The notes beneath the pieces are model-generated. The model searched no databases and was not told the DNA's origin. It saw only the letters and a list, made by a program, of their open reading frames with translations. From Mimachlamys varia (taxonomy: Eukaryota; Mollusca; Bivalvia; Pectinida; Pectinidae), in contig OX392535.1 of assembly GCA_947623455.1 (NCBI GenBank), positions 39,022,688 through 39,086,687 on the forward strand: DNA of 64,000 bases, read 5' to 3'. The translations under genes and the position numbers were made by a program. This document shows, in pieces, positions 1-12,150 of this stretch. Every line of letters begins with the position of its first letter. The stretch's first letter is position 1.

Positions 1-225
1 ATTAAACTAGGGGCAAAATATGAAAAAAGGAAATATTTACATGGACACCCTTGTAAAAAAACAAGAGAATAAGACCATGTGTTCCGAAAAGGTAAGCGTC
101 TTCTGCTTCATCGACGGAACCCGTCAAGTAAATCATGGTAACATCCAACATCCATGTCAACATCAAGTGCTCAATGTGGAAACCGAATAATCATTCTCAA
201 AATGGTTAAGGTATTTTAGATAAAA
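1..225 (-). repeat. 3'-end fragment of a reverse-transcriptase retroelement (copy A1)
   Basis: Read on the - strand, this matches the 3' tail shared by at least five other pieces in the first 13.5 kb (395-800, 8570-9045, 9525-9745, 10440-11520, 13352-13502). Shared landmarks are the motifs seen on + as 'aaactaggggcaaaatatga' and 'gtaagcgtcttctgcttcat'. It is cut by the window start. It points away from copy A2, so the two form a head-to-head inverted pair separated by about 170 bases. Inverted and partial copies are common in Penelope-like elements, but the family assignment is tentative. Confidence 0.6.
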
Positions 226-394
226 ATACATCATAGGCAGACAAAACTTTTAATTGATTACTCCATTATTATGCATTTATACAATTTTGTATGATGCATC
301 TGTAGGTTTGAGGGACACATTGACCTTCTATTTTCTTGCTCTAAATTTCGAGATTTTCTTGATAGATGTCAACTGCTGACAAAAAAAACTTACG

Positions 395-800
395 GCACAG
401 GGATTCGAGAGATGCAGGGTGATGAAAACTATGGCAAGTTTTATGGTCGCCATCTTGATCTCATCAAGAAAATTCTGTATATTTTAGTGATATGAAGATG
501 GACGTTTTTGACTTTGCTTATTAGTGTGATAGCTTGTTTTGATTGACAATGATGACTCGGTTCTCATTTTGAGGATTGATGTTAACTTGGATGTGACCAA
601 GATGTGACATGGCGAGTGTCGACGATGAAGAAGAAGACGCTTACCCTTTCGGAACACCTGCTCTTATTCTATTGTACTTTTTCGAGGGTCTCTATGTAAA
701 TCCTTCCTTTATTCATAATTGGCTCTAGTTAAATCGATTTTTAGTTCGGATAATGGTTGTGTTGACGCTTTGGTATTCTATGATTTTTTTCTTATTGCAT
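395..800 (+). pseudogene. Reverse-transcriptase retroelement fragment: ORF C-terminus plus 3' tail (copy A2)
   Basis: Around 402-474 the + strand reads YGKFYGRHLDLIKK, resembling the C-terminal segment that follows the RT domain in the invertebrate RT family also seen at 8945-9045 and 10920-11303. The 3' tail motifs follow (gatgaagaagaagacgctta near 625; ctctagttaaatcgattt near 723; gttgacgctttggtattct near 760). The stretch 610-726 stays open (DDEEEDAYPFGTP...), so part of the tail may once have been coding. Interrupted and non-functional. Confidence 0.55.
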
Positions 801-3800
801 CTTTGTCATACAAGGCGAATTATTTTGGATCCTCTACGTGTGGATTTCTTTTTGTGTCTGCTGTTATACGGAGGACGAAATCGAAACTGCTTGCATCCTC
901 CTTCATTCACACTTCGAATCAGTATTGTTTTTAATTCTTCTGGCTTCGATCCTTTTGCCTTTTGGTCATGTAGGCTTTGGTCCCTCATTTCATTTTGGCC
1001 TTAGCCGGTGCAAATATTTCAAAACTTAACAGTCAGGCATTTTATATTTCTTTTAATAGATAACATATCATTTACTAATGAGAGACCTAAGCAATTTGTG
1101 AAATGTTTCCGCAAATTTAAGTCTCAATTAACGACCAGTTTCAGATTGCCTGTCATCATTGCTGTTCGGTAAATTTATACTTTGAACTGCGTGAAAACAG
1201 TTAATACGTAGGCGTTCAATCAGGCGATAGACGAGCTGCTGCAAAAAGCAATTTTCTCTTAACACGGGACCGTGACAGTCTCTCTCATGCTTTTATTTGA
1301 CATTCTGTGATGCTTGCCATTGTCGAATTATACAAAGATCAAACATAAAAAAATAATTATTGATCTATTCTCCTTTTTGCTTGAAATACTTTGCATTATC
1401 ACCATCATTATGTCAAAATAGTATGTATCGAATATCAAAATAGCTTCTTGTATTAGCTAGAGCGCTAATAGAGTTGACACTTTATTTAAAAATATTTAAG
1501 CTGGAGTTGTTTAAAATTGAAAATTTTCAAGTTAAATTCAGCATATTTGAAAATGAGGTTAAAGCCACAAATATTGTTTGCTATTGGTTAAAACTATCTA
1601 CGTCCTCGTATTGTTCTGTTGACGTCACAGTTGGCCATACGATAAATGTACATTTGATTTGAACAGCCTTTACAGAAAGCAATATGTGATAAATAAATAA
1701 TGTAAAACGTCCAATAGGAAGCTCGTGTGTTTGGCAAAAGTAATATTTATTTCACTGATGAAAGCAACGTACTGCACTACTTTCATGTTGCGGTGATACA
1801 AAACGTTATAAGCAAATAAAATAAAACAGATCGATTTGTCAGTATCGTGTTAAATAATGTCGTAAACAAACTTTGATTGAAAGTTAGTTCATGTATTAAA
1901 TATGAAGCAAGAGTTTCCTCTATAAAGTCAGCCACAGTTAGCTGAGTAACTGACTTGATGAGAGAGGGGTTCAATTCCAATTTCTTGTCTTCTTTTCCCA
2001 CATCAGTTATCACTGCCTGTTGTAATTTTGATTGCTTGATTTAAAACAGAATAAAGTCACAATTTCTTCAAAGTCAAAATTTTGAGACAGCATTTGTAAA
2101 TAAGGCATACCAAAGTGGGCTTATATAGTCTAACATTTCAAAATACATGCAGTTCATAAACTTTGGTATACCAAATGTAAGCAAGAGGACGAGGTACAAA
2201 ATGAACTTTAAATATAGTTTGATATTGTGATATGATTATGCGTTTCACTTAGGAAGTGAATAGTATTTGCAAACATTTGGATCGAATTTGAGCGAAAGTA
2301 AAGCATAGTAACGCTATTGTGTCCGGTAAATATGGTTCTGTTTAGTTCAGTAAAAAAATCGCTAACGGATCGTCCTAATTGAAAAGGAATTTATAATTAC
2401 CTTCAGCTTATTAACTAAAGTCATACAGCTGTACCGATGGCTTCAGATGACCGCCTGCTAAAAGTCTAGTATAAGAGTTCTTATTGAATATGGAGTATCA
2501 TTTGTATTCTTAGAGCTGATTCATTTAAATCCAACAAATGTTTTATTAAACACCAATATTAAATTTATTTGCAGTAATTAGCTATCAATAAGCAATCAAG
2601 CTCCTGGGGTAACACATTTTACCTGATCTTGATTTTATCATCGTTGTCATTTGGAGTTACTTCTATTCAACCGCTTGGCAATTTGCAAAGAATTGTCTGT
2701 ATTAAACAAAACAAAATGCATTATAATATAGATGCACAGTACGTTCCATATTTGCATGATTAACATGACACAATACAAGAGCAACTGTTAACATTCTGGA
2801 TTCGTATGGTAAAATAACCTTGTATGGATTTTCGACTTGTCCGATATTGATCTACTACTTTAGGTGTCATTACCGCTTGTCTTATTACAATAACATTAAT
2901 TTATATTCATGATATTCATTTAATTGTCCAGTTCAACATGGTAACATGACATGTATTGATAGTTCGTCAGGTATCAGAAGAGAAAACATACAATCCAAAA
3001 TGGCGGCTTCTGTCACAAGGACTCGGCTAATTAAAAAGGGAAATGGCGACATAGGTTTCGAAATACAGAAATCAATAATGCATGGACAGCTAGGCGTTTC
3101 ATGTTTCAACGGTTAAATGTAGAATAGTTAATATATTCTGACACCGAGTTGAGCAAAACAGTATATATTTTATATTAGGATCGAGTTATTGATTTGTCAA
3201 TATCCATTGTTCATGTTTAATGTCAATTAAAGGACTGCTTCTAGTCAGGTGCCAGTACAATAAGAGAGGTGGTCTAGTCAATATCTATATGACGTATTGT
3301 TTCTAAAATATCATATGATGCATTGATTATTATAATATGGTAGCGAAATGGGTAACTTGACAAAAATAAGTGTCTGCTTCAATGTTTTATGTTGTACATG
3401 GGTGAGAGACGTGTGACGTAAATATGGTATTCAGTCTCGGGGAACATACATGAACAAACGGAAAGGCAAACTACAAATAAAGATTGATTCTACGTACCTA
3501 ACACTCAAAAAGGCTAATGTTACACAATTATGTTTTTGACCATACAAACCCGTAGAAAAAAAAACGTATTATTTGTTTTTATTATCTAAAACGTATCATT
3601 AAAAGGTCAAAAGAAAATGATATATTCGAACTTTGCAACCAAAAGACAAAGCAATCTACAAACAATACAACTGACATGATTAATTAATTATTCTTTTAGT
3701 GGATGTTTGTTGGTGATAATATTCCGTATCTGTGAATTATGGGATAGTGTTGTTTTTTTGATGAGTGCAATTAGTTTAATGATGATTTGTATGATTTGTA

Positions 3801-3840
3801 TGGTCCATATATGACTTTGTTTCGTGTTCTATCATTGCAG
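801..3840. other. AT-rich non-coding sequence, probably K2P intron
   Basis: No conserved exon was recognised on either strand. The sequence ends in an acceptor (ttctatcattgcag, 3827-3840) feeding the K2P exon, so at least its right part is intron on the + strand. The preceding K2P exon, expected to encode M1 and the first pore helix, was looked for and not found here. Short open frames at 719-1029, 1474-1662 and 1783-2013 look random. Confidence 0.5.
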
Positions 3841-4637
3841 GATACGGTCACATAGCTCCGAAAACCTTCTGGGGAAGATTGGTCTGCATAGCATACGCGG
3901 TGCTTGGCATACCGTTGATGTTGTTATGTCTAGCTAACATTGGGGACGCTTTGGCAGACGTGTTCCGCTTTATATATGCGAAGATCTTCTGTTGTGGATG
4001 GTGCAGGAAGAAGGAAAAGACCAGTAAAGTCGTAAAAATCAAACCAACGGAGAGCGAGCCACCGAACTGGAGCGAGAAATCACGTATTGTAAACAACCCT
4101 CAAAACGTGCGCAGAGAGCCACCGAGCATCAAGGATAATCTCGAAAAGGTTGACGATCAACACGACAATGGGGTCAAGGTCGTTCCTCTGAACATGAAGA
4201 ATACCGGGTCAAGTGTCGGTCAAAGGACACCGCCACCAAAACATCTCGAATACGATAGCGACTCAGACGATGACGATGACGACGATGACATCGATAGCAA
4301 CATAACAATTCCTCTTACAGTGACCATGGTTGTCATAGGAACCTATATCTTTGGCGGTGCCGTGTTGTTTGGACTTTGGGAAGGATGGGATACCCTCCAA
4401 TCCTCTTACTTCTGCTTTATCACCCTCAGCACCATCGGCTTCGGTGACGTAGTCCCGGGAACAGATTTCGACAATCCAAGAGCGCATGCGCAGCTCGTCC
4501 TTGGCGCTATATACGTCATGTTTGGAATGGCTATACTTTCCATGTGCTTTACTCTCATGCAAGATGAGATTATCTCAAAATGCAAGTGGATCGGACAAAA
4601 ACTTGGCTTGATTGACAAGGACGAGGATAGCGACTGA
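3841..4637 (+). CDS. Two-pore-domain potassium channel (K2P/KCNK family), last coding exon
   Basis: The exon follows acceptor AG at 3839-3840 and supplies the last two bases of a glycine codon, so it starts inside the first selectivity filter (GYGHIAP, 3841-3860). Then come M2 ([18 protein letters not shown]), a cytosolic loop of about 115 residues, M3 ([20 protein letters not shown]), the second filter [10 protein letters not shown] (4431-4460), M4 ([20 protein letters not shown]) and a short acidic tail ending in TGA at 4635-4637. The loop has a basic patch ([10 protein letters not shown]) and a run of eight aspartates (4266-4289). The GYG...GFG filter pair is diagnostic of K2P background K+ channels, which act as dimers in the plasma membrane. 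The long M2-M3 loop resembles TRESK/TWK-type members more than TREK or TASK, but the subfamily is not settled. The N-terminal half (M1, cap, pore helix 1) lies on unseen exons, so the true start is unknown. The gene converges on AP3B. Confidence 0.93.
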
Positions 4638-7600
4638 GACCTAGATCCCATACAGCGAAAATACGTTTGACCTTGAGTCCTTCAGTTCCACATCAAAAGT
4701 GCAATTCGCTGATTTTTTCAGATATATTTTTGACATTTTTCAAGCCTTTACACCTGTGATTCCTCACTATATTTAATGTTCCTAAAGAAGCATTGCCTGA
4801 GTGACCAAATGTACTGCTGTAATGAACATGGAATATGATAATGCTTCTAGTTGGTTATTACAAGTAGAACCTACGTATAGTAACCGATGAGAAATCCGTC
4901 CATTGAAAGCTCAAAAATCTCGAATATGCTTTGCTTTGATTCCGAAAGTACCTGTATTCTGCATTGTACATTATTTCGGTCAAACATTCTGCAAGAAAGT
5001 CGTTGGCGGCGTATTTCAATGAGCTGAACTTATTTGATCATATTCAGCAAGTAATGTTTCGATGCAAAACTTCTTCGAGAGACACTACAAATGAAACTTG
5101 AGTAGAATGTGATGTGTGCACGACAAAGAAATATCAGGAGTATGGAATAATTTAAAGCAATAACAAAAGGAATGGATTTTGAAATCTTTAATCTTTAATC
5201 TGTCTAGAAATACGAGCGAGAACATTGAACGATATGCATTACTATACACAGAAGTATAATATTGTAAAAATGTATGTTAATGACAAACTTATTATCAAAC
5301 TGCTGTTACCGGAAGCGGAAGTGAGGTGACGTTGTTCCAGTGACATTTTATTGCAGTCTGATTTCTATGATTTGCATATTTTGTGACGACGGAACAGCTG
5401 CTATGCCCGATACAGTCTTTACCCGCTGCTTGTTTCATTGTTACTTGTTATTTTTTTAACAAATTGTCCAGTATGTGATTATTGTGCTATGTATTTAATA
5501 TATCACGTTGTTTTACAATTGTTATGAAATATCTGCTGAATTTTATTTCAAAATATTTATCTCCTTAATCTATAATATCATATATATAGAACAAAAATCT
5601 TTACATGTCTCTGATTTTATTCTTTGGCTATTCTCCGTTAAGGTATATTTTGCAATATTTTATCTTAGTTCTTCAGTAATATTGCAAATTTCATGTAATC
5701 TTTATGTTTGGTTGCATATTACATGTGTTTTTCAATTTCTTCGTTTTGAAGTCATGTTAGAATATTTTGTATACGATAAACTGTTTTAACATATGTTCAA
5801 TCTCTGTATATCTTGTCATTTCAGTATTGACTGATCATATTAATCATTATAGAAAACCATCAATTTCCTTCACTTAAATAACTGGTATCATGCTCAAACA
5901 CTGTTCTGTATTATTTTCATCGCGCTGTGCATTGATTTGCAGGCTATTTTATGTAAACTGAGGTTGTGTCAGGTCACCTGATCTTTGCCTCTACCTACTG
6001 ATCACACGTTCCCCCTCGAGGAGGGAGTAAAGTTTACTATAATTTACTTGGTTATAATATACTAAAAAAACCTTTGGGTATAGTTTGTCCATTTTTAAAG
6101 GAAACAATTCTTACTTGCTGACGATCATTCCCAAAAGTTATATAATTTATTTCCATAGTTATAGAATTCCTTTCCTTTGATGTCATGACAAATATTGTAT
6201 TTCACTTTGTTTACATGTTGATTTCATCATTTAAATTGAGCTTTACCAATACCTATAACATTTCATATGTGATCACTAATGTTCTTTGGCCTCTTATAAT
6301 ACGTCATGTGATTTGAAAATACTTGCTGTAGGACTTGAGGGAGTTTAAACATAGTTGGATTGAGCACATTCTCCTTAATACAAATCTAAATTTTCCATGA
6401 CTTTGTGATGAATATTCTTAACTGAAAAAGTCCGCGTATATTCTTTCTTTAATATATTCTCGAATATATATTCATTTGAGTGCATTCATTAAACGGAATA
6501 CACAAATAACTGAAAACTAATTTTATTGTACTTTTTCAGTATTTATGGGTTTTTTTCTTCGATAAAAATTGTACACAACAAACAAAAATCCTCTACGATC
6601 CAAAAATTTCTAAAATCTACCAAACCACAAAATTACTATTAAAGGTTCCCTATATAGCTGTTAAAAGTTGTTTTTGTAAATATTTTTATACGCCTTATGT
6701 AGATCATGCAGTGTTTTGTATGTAGAGAACGACGATGAACCAACAATAACTTGTGTTAAGAGATTTATTTAGGTAGATTTTGTTTTGTGCTTCACATTTT
6801 TGGATTGGTATTATAACAAAATCGTTTACAAGTTTTTTGCGTCATTTTCATTGCGATATTGTTTTCTCAAACTCCCTGAATAGATATTTTAAAAATACAT
6901 TACTTGACATGAATACTGAATTTAAAAGTTCATTATTTTACCGCAGAAAAATTAGGTAAAATTAGTACTAAATAATTTACCCTAAGATGATGACACATGT
7001 AAAAAAAGAATGTCAAAGTAACCAAACTTGAAATAAATCTCAAAACAAAAATGTTGTTCAATTGAATTTCCAAAGATCTTTTTGCTGAAAAGGAAGTAAA
7101 AACTTTGAACCTGTCAATTAAAAATATAATATAAAGAAATAATTGAATTAGATTGCTGAAATTAATATCTTTATGAATGAAAAGTTAACAGCACATCTCA
7201 TTGTAGGCACCGACAAGGGTGTGTCAACGTGTTAAGATGATACTTGAATGAATAAAACAATAAAACGACATTTACGTTTTAGTAATTTACGTATCGTTTT
7301 CTTTATGCGATCTTTGTTAAAATTGAAATATTTTACAAGTGTTATTAATCATTTTGCTTTTGGTGTTATATTCAAATATTAGTTTAGAAACTACTTAATA
7401 TGTAACATATTATCATCCTAATATATATGTTTAATCATCCAATGATATTAACTGACACAGATTATTGACAGAAAAAAATGATAAGTTTGATTTCAGTTGT
7501 TAAGATAAAATACCATGTGGCAAAAATGTTCATTAAATTTTGTAAAAAAAAAAACCCGGTTTTGTATATCTCAAGAATAAATGGTAATAACTAAAATTGT

Positions 7601-8569
7601 CAACAAAAAAATCATCATGCAAGTATAAAGATCAAAACTAAAATGAGAATTTGATAAAAAGAACCCAAACATTAAAAGATTTACTTTATAATTCGTCAAA
7701 AAAGGAGTAGATATTCAGAGAAAGGAGAACGTTTATTCGAAAGGCAATAGTTTTTTCTCGTCAGTAATCATAGCATATAATCCGTCCAGGAATTGTCATT
7801 CAAATTACATTCCACAATAAACACATTTACTAAATCACCCACCATGGCAACATATTTAAAAATGATTGAAATCTAAAATGCTTGATCTTTTGGTAATGGA
7901 ATATGCTAGTATAAGTGTATTGATTGGATCGATTTCAATTCTATCAAAACATGAAATAAATCTTCGCATGGACTTTTATCTAGTATTGAATCCGCAATTT
8001 ATTTATTTTAAAATCGTATGTAAATTGATGCGCAAACTATCTTTATTCCGTGAATTAAACAAGAATATTGTATTCCTATTTATGAAATTTAATGTTTATT
8101 CATAAACATGTTTTTATGGATTGTTTCGAAATAGAGAAATTTTTAAAATATGTGTCAATTATCATATACCTATTTGGCGTACAGTAAAATTTCGTAATAT
8201 TGCAACTGCTTTACTAGTAGATTTTGACAATATAAGGAGGTATGGCGAAATGTTGAGGGATATCTAAAACGAAGTGATGAAAAACCAAATGGTCAATGAT
8301 AGTAAAGATGACAAAGGAAAGAGGGGCATTTTATCGAGATATTACCGTAAATCGCCTATAAGGTAACTTATCATACACTGACATTAGCTGATGATGGCGT
8401 GGTCTGTGATATTACATTTCTTATCTGTGTTGAAATAAAATGTGTTAAAGTAGTATACTTGCTTTTCATTTTTTTCAAATAAAGATTCGTTTCTTTGTGC
8501 GGTTAACATTGATTTACGTTTTATTGTAAAATGTGCCACAATAATCCGTATAAGGAGTTGTAAGCAAAC
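4638..8569 (+). other. K2P 3' UTR and AT-rich intergenic sequence
   Basis: No coding exon was recognised. The first part must include the K2P 3' UTR. Candidate poly(A) signals on + are ATTAAA near 6488 and AATAAA near 7032 and 7249; none is decisive. The longest open frame (5508-5789, 93 codons, very rich in Phe, Ile, Tyr) looks like AT-driven chance. Confidence 0.45.
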
Positions 8570-9045
8570 GCACTCAACAATAAGTATTAATGCAATGTGC
8601 ATTCTATACAAAGAATACCAAAGCGTCAACAAAGCCATAATCCGAACTCAGAATCATTTAAACAAGAGGCAAAATATGAACAAATGATTTACAAGGAGAC
8701 CCTCGTAAACGTAGAAGAGATAAGACCAGGTGTTCTGGAAGAGTAAGCGTCTTCTGCTTCATCGACGACGCCATGTCATGTCCTCAAAATGAGAACCGAG
8801 TCATCATTTTCAATCACAATAAGTTAGCACACTAATGAGCATACTCAAAAACGTCCATCTTCATATCACATTGAATTCCTATGTCTTAAGTTTGTCCTTC
8901 AGCAGCGGACGTCTATCAAGAAAATCTCGATATTCAGAGCAAGCCCTAGAATAACAAATCAAATGCGACATGTAAACACCATAGGATGGAGAAGCAGGGA
9001 TGTTACTATCACTGAAGGGAAAGTTCACGATCGGAAAATCGAATG
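8570..9045 (-). pseudogene. RT retroelement fragment: end of RT domain plus 3' tail (copy B)
   Basis: On the - strand, 9045 down to about 8945 reads FDFPIVNFPFSDSNIPAS then PSYGVYMSHLICYSR without a stop. This is a conserved block after the RT palm in the family whose palm is seen at 10920-11303. The 3' tail continues to about 8570 (gaagacgcttactcttccag; ttgacgctttggtattcttt). The 5' part is missing, and the stretch between the RT block and the tail is interrupted. Truncated retroelement copy. Confidence 0.65.
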
Positions 9046-9524
9046 ACTTACTGAATTTCTAAGAAATCGCTTTACATTGTCAAATTTACCAATATCGCAT
9101 AATTCAAAAGTTTTCATTTATCAAAATATTTGCCTGTGTAAACAAAATTTTAATTTTTCTAAATTTCTGGCCCCTAGTATTACTGACGAGGAATACAAAA
9201 AAATCTGACACCTAGTATTACTAAATGAGTAAGCAGCGTGCTTTATGTGGCACATATTTGCTATTTCTATATTTTTAAGGTAAATCCAATCAATGTAGAC
9301 GTTGATATTCCTTATTGACATAACATATCTTTAAGCAAATATATTACTTTATAGATTATGTTATCCTTTCTTAAAATCTTTATGGATTGCTCAAATGCAA
9401 TGGTTTTATTCTCACTTTACTCTTTCTAAAACCGACTTGTATCATCACATTGAACATGGTAAAGTATCAGAGGCATTTTCAAGGATTTATTTATTACTCA
9501 TCAACGATAAGTACTACTTGAGCG

Positions 9525-9745
9525 TCAGCAAAATCATATTCAGAACTCAAAATCGATTAAACTAGGGGCAAAATATGAACAAAGGAAATATTTACTTAGA
9601 AAACCCTGTAACAGTATAAAAGAATAAGATCAGGCGTTCTGGCCTCCCGGAAGAGTAAGCAACTTCTACTTCATCGATGACACCCGCCATGTAAATCTTG
9701 GTCACATACAAGTAAACATCAAGTCATCTTTCAAGTCATCAAAGA
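9525..9745 (-). repeat. RT retroelement 3'-tail fragment (copy C)
   Basis: This shares the tail landmarks of copies A1, B and D on the - strand (cgattaaactaggggcaaaa; gagtaagcaacttctacttcat). It contains no RT domain. Its right edge lies close to the TTAA-type MITE at 9773. Confidence 0.55.
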
Positions 9746-9772
9746 TGACTTAACACACACATGCTGCATCTT

Positions 9773-10160
9773 TTAAAGGCCCAATATACGTAACTTTCGG
9801 CAAAACTTGAAGCAAAAATCAAGCCTAATAACATATTATATTTATAGATTTAGTTAAGATTAACTGATATCAGCAATATTCAAGATGAATTCTTTAGCGG
9901 TTACCGGTACAACAGTTGAAACTCGGTATTTGTAAACACGCATCCATTTTAACTGTCTGCTAACTTCGAGTTGTTGTTGAAGTGGGCCCCACCTGAATTA
10001 TTTTTAATTCTTTTGGAATTTTCTTTCAAGAGTTTCTTGTTAGTTACCGCTCGGGTTTAGTTTTTTAGGCTTATTTTTGCATGATTATCAACTTGATTTT
10101 TTTTCTTATTTTTTCAGAATTACGAAAACTTTCCTGAAGTTACGTATATTGGGCCTTTAA
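9773..10160. mobile_element. TTAA-flanked MITE, copy 1 (piggyBac/Kolobok-like target)
   Basis: It is flanked by TTAA (9773-9776 and 10157-10160). Directly inside are perfect inverted ends AGGCCCAATATACGTAACTT (9777-9796) matched by the complement at 10137-10156. The internal 340 bases carry no transposase frame, so it is non-autonomous. A second copy lies at 21879-22273. A TTAA target duplication is typical of piggyBac and Kolobok superfamilies; which one applies here is not decided. Confidence 0.82.
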
Positions 10161-10439
10161 TTGTAGCAATAGATGCTAGGGAATCGAAATTTATAAAATA
10201 GAAAAAATGTAGACGGAACATATCTTCATGCCTTACGTTGTAGATTCTGTTAACCTTTCTTAAAAAACTGATAAGCATTTTCATCTTTGTGGATTGCTCA
10301 AATGCAATTTTTTTTATTCTCTTGTTAATATTACTAAAAACGACTCTGTATCAACACATTGAAAATGGTAAAGTATCCGAGGCAATATAAATTATTTATT
10401 TACTACCCATTAACGATAAGTACTGATTGGTTTCGAAAA

Positions 10440-11520
10440 AACATCAGAGAATACCAAAGCGTCAACAAAACCATAATCATAACTCAAAATCAAATAACCC
10501 TTGGGCAAAATATAATAAAAAGAAGAATTTACATGGAGAACCTTGCAAAAGTACAAGAGAATAAGACCAGTTGTCCGGAAGAGTAAGTGTCTTCTGCTTC
10601 ATCGTCGGCACCCGCCATGTCAATATAGGTCACGATCATGTTAATCCCACGCCCTCAAAGGGAGAACTAAGGCATCATTTTCGCCAATTAGTATGTATAC
10701 TAATAATCCTACTAAAATAGTCTACATTCGTATCATACACGGATACTGAATAATTATCAATGAGACAAAAATGGCGATCACAAAACTTGCTCATAGTCTT
10801 CATCAACCTACATCTCTCAAATCCCTCTGTATTGGTTTTCTTTGTCAGCAGCTGGCATATATCACATAAAAATATCGGTTTCGACTACTAGCCCTTGAAT
10901 AACAAATCATCTGCGACACCTAAACACCATGATTTGGAGAAGCAGTGATGTAACTATCAATAAAAGAAAAGTTTACGGTCAAAAAGTCGAAATCGTCACG
11001 TTTATCGTATAGCTTAATTAGTGATAAGCTGTCAATCGTTAGCCATTTTTTAAGATCGAGGTGAGCAGCCAGTGTGGAAGAGAATGGTGTGTCCTTGATT
11101 TCAAGTCGAGAAGGGTATATAGTATCCATTAAGTCAGCAAACTTCTCGTTTTGTATAGACATCACATCGTCGATATATCTGAAAGTGAAATTAAAAGATT
11201 TGATAACACTTTTGATATCTGTCCTGATAAACAAACAAACAAATTTAGCCTCATATGAAAACAAAAACAAGTCAGCTACGAGCTGGCCACAGTTTGCTAT
11301 CAAGGGAATCCTGGAAAATCTTTACTCCCAACTCAACAAAAATATTGTCAAACAGTAATTCTCTATCTTCGTCAGTATATTATCTTGCTTTGTGTTGGGG
11401 TTTTCACAAAGTATATTCTAAGAGAGCTTGTACAGAGTCGAAATCAAATATTTTGAAAGACGAAATATTGTTGCGAAGATTTTTCGTTTTTCTTTTTCCA
11501 AAATCCATATCCAGTTAATT
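10440..11520 (-). pseudogene. Decayed reverse-transcriptase pseudogene with 3' tail (copy D)
   Basis: Read on -, 11303-10920 is open for 127 codons and carries an RT palm: LVADLFLFSYEA, the catalytic box FRYIDDVMS, IYPSRLEIKDT, then LYDKRDDFDFLTVNFSF. Upstream (about 11520-11310) recognisable but frameshifted sequence continues (FDNIFVE..., IFQDS), and the expected 'GIPMGTN' segment is damaged around 11285-11315. Downstream are the family 3' tail motifs to about 10440. This is the most complete copy in the window, but it is a pseudogene. The RT family resembles Penelope-like or related non-LTR elements of invertebrates; no GIY-YIG endonuclease was seen. Confidence 0.78.
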
Positions 11521-11599
11521 CATTTTCTGGAGTATACAGTGTTACCATAAGACTGTAGTCCAGATTTAATGGTACTATGAATGGTAGGAATTAAGAAGT

Positions 11600-11775
11600 T
11601 TGAGTCAAGCGAACATCAAGTCCTTCCTCACAGTGAGAACCGAGTCATGCCTACTCACAACAAGAAAGCATACTAATGATCATATTAAAAACGTCCAACT
11701 TATTATCATATCAAAGACACCATAGGTTGGAAAAGCAGGGGTGTAACTATCTAGAAAGGGAAAGTTTTACAGCAT
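11600..11775 (-). repeat. Short RT retroelement fragment (copy E)
   Basis: The - strand contains the family block (ctttccctttctagatagtt, then acccctgcttttccaaccta, as in copies B and D), followed by the tail motif 'gtcctcactgtgag...'. It is heavily degraded. Confidence 0.5.
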
Positions 11776-12150
11776 GGGAGTGCATTCAGACTTCTACAAC
11801 TAATAACAGTATGTTGCGTTTAGACGCATACAACTGACAGCAGTGGAGCGCATTAAGACGTCCACATCTAATAACAATGTATTGCATTTGTCGTATACAG
11901 CATTAATACATTGTAAATATACAGCTGATAGCATTGGAGTGCGTTTATACATTGTAAGTATACAGCTGATAGCACTGGAGTGCGTTTAGACGTTTACAAC
12001 TGACAACATTGGAGTGAGTTTAGACATATAATCTGACAGCATTTGTGTGTGTTTAGACGTTTACAAATGACAGAATCGTCGTGCGTTTAGGTGGAAACAG
12101 CTGACAGCATCGTCGTGCGTTTAGATGTTTACAAATGACAAAACTGAGTT
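11775..12150. repeat. Degenerate tandem repeat, period about 38 bp
   Basis: About nine diverged copies of a unit built from 'ctgacagcattggagtgcgt' followed by 'ttagacgtttacaa'. Period and sequence drift along the array (for example 11937, 11965, 12010, 12075, 12110). No coding potential was seen. Confidence 0.65.

Noticed and set aside
719..1029. Overlapping short frames (60-83 codons) on both strands
   Set aside because: They overlap the retroelement 3' tail, with low-complexity AT-driven composition and no shared family features.
2000..3840. Upstream K2P exon (M1 and pore helix 1)
   Set aside because: Looked for a segment ending in a Thr-Ile-G pore-helix sequence before a GT donor and found none, so it must lie further upstream.
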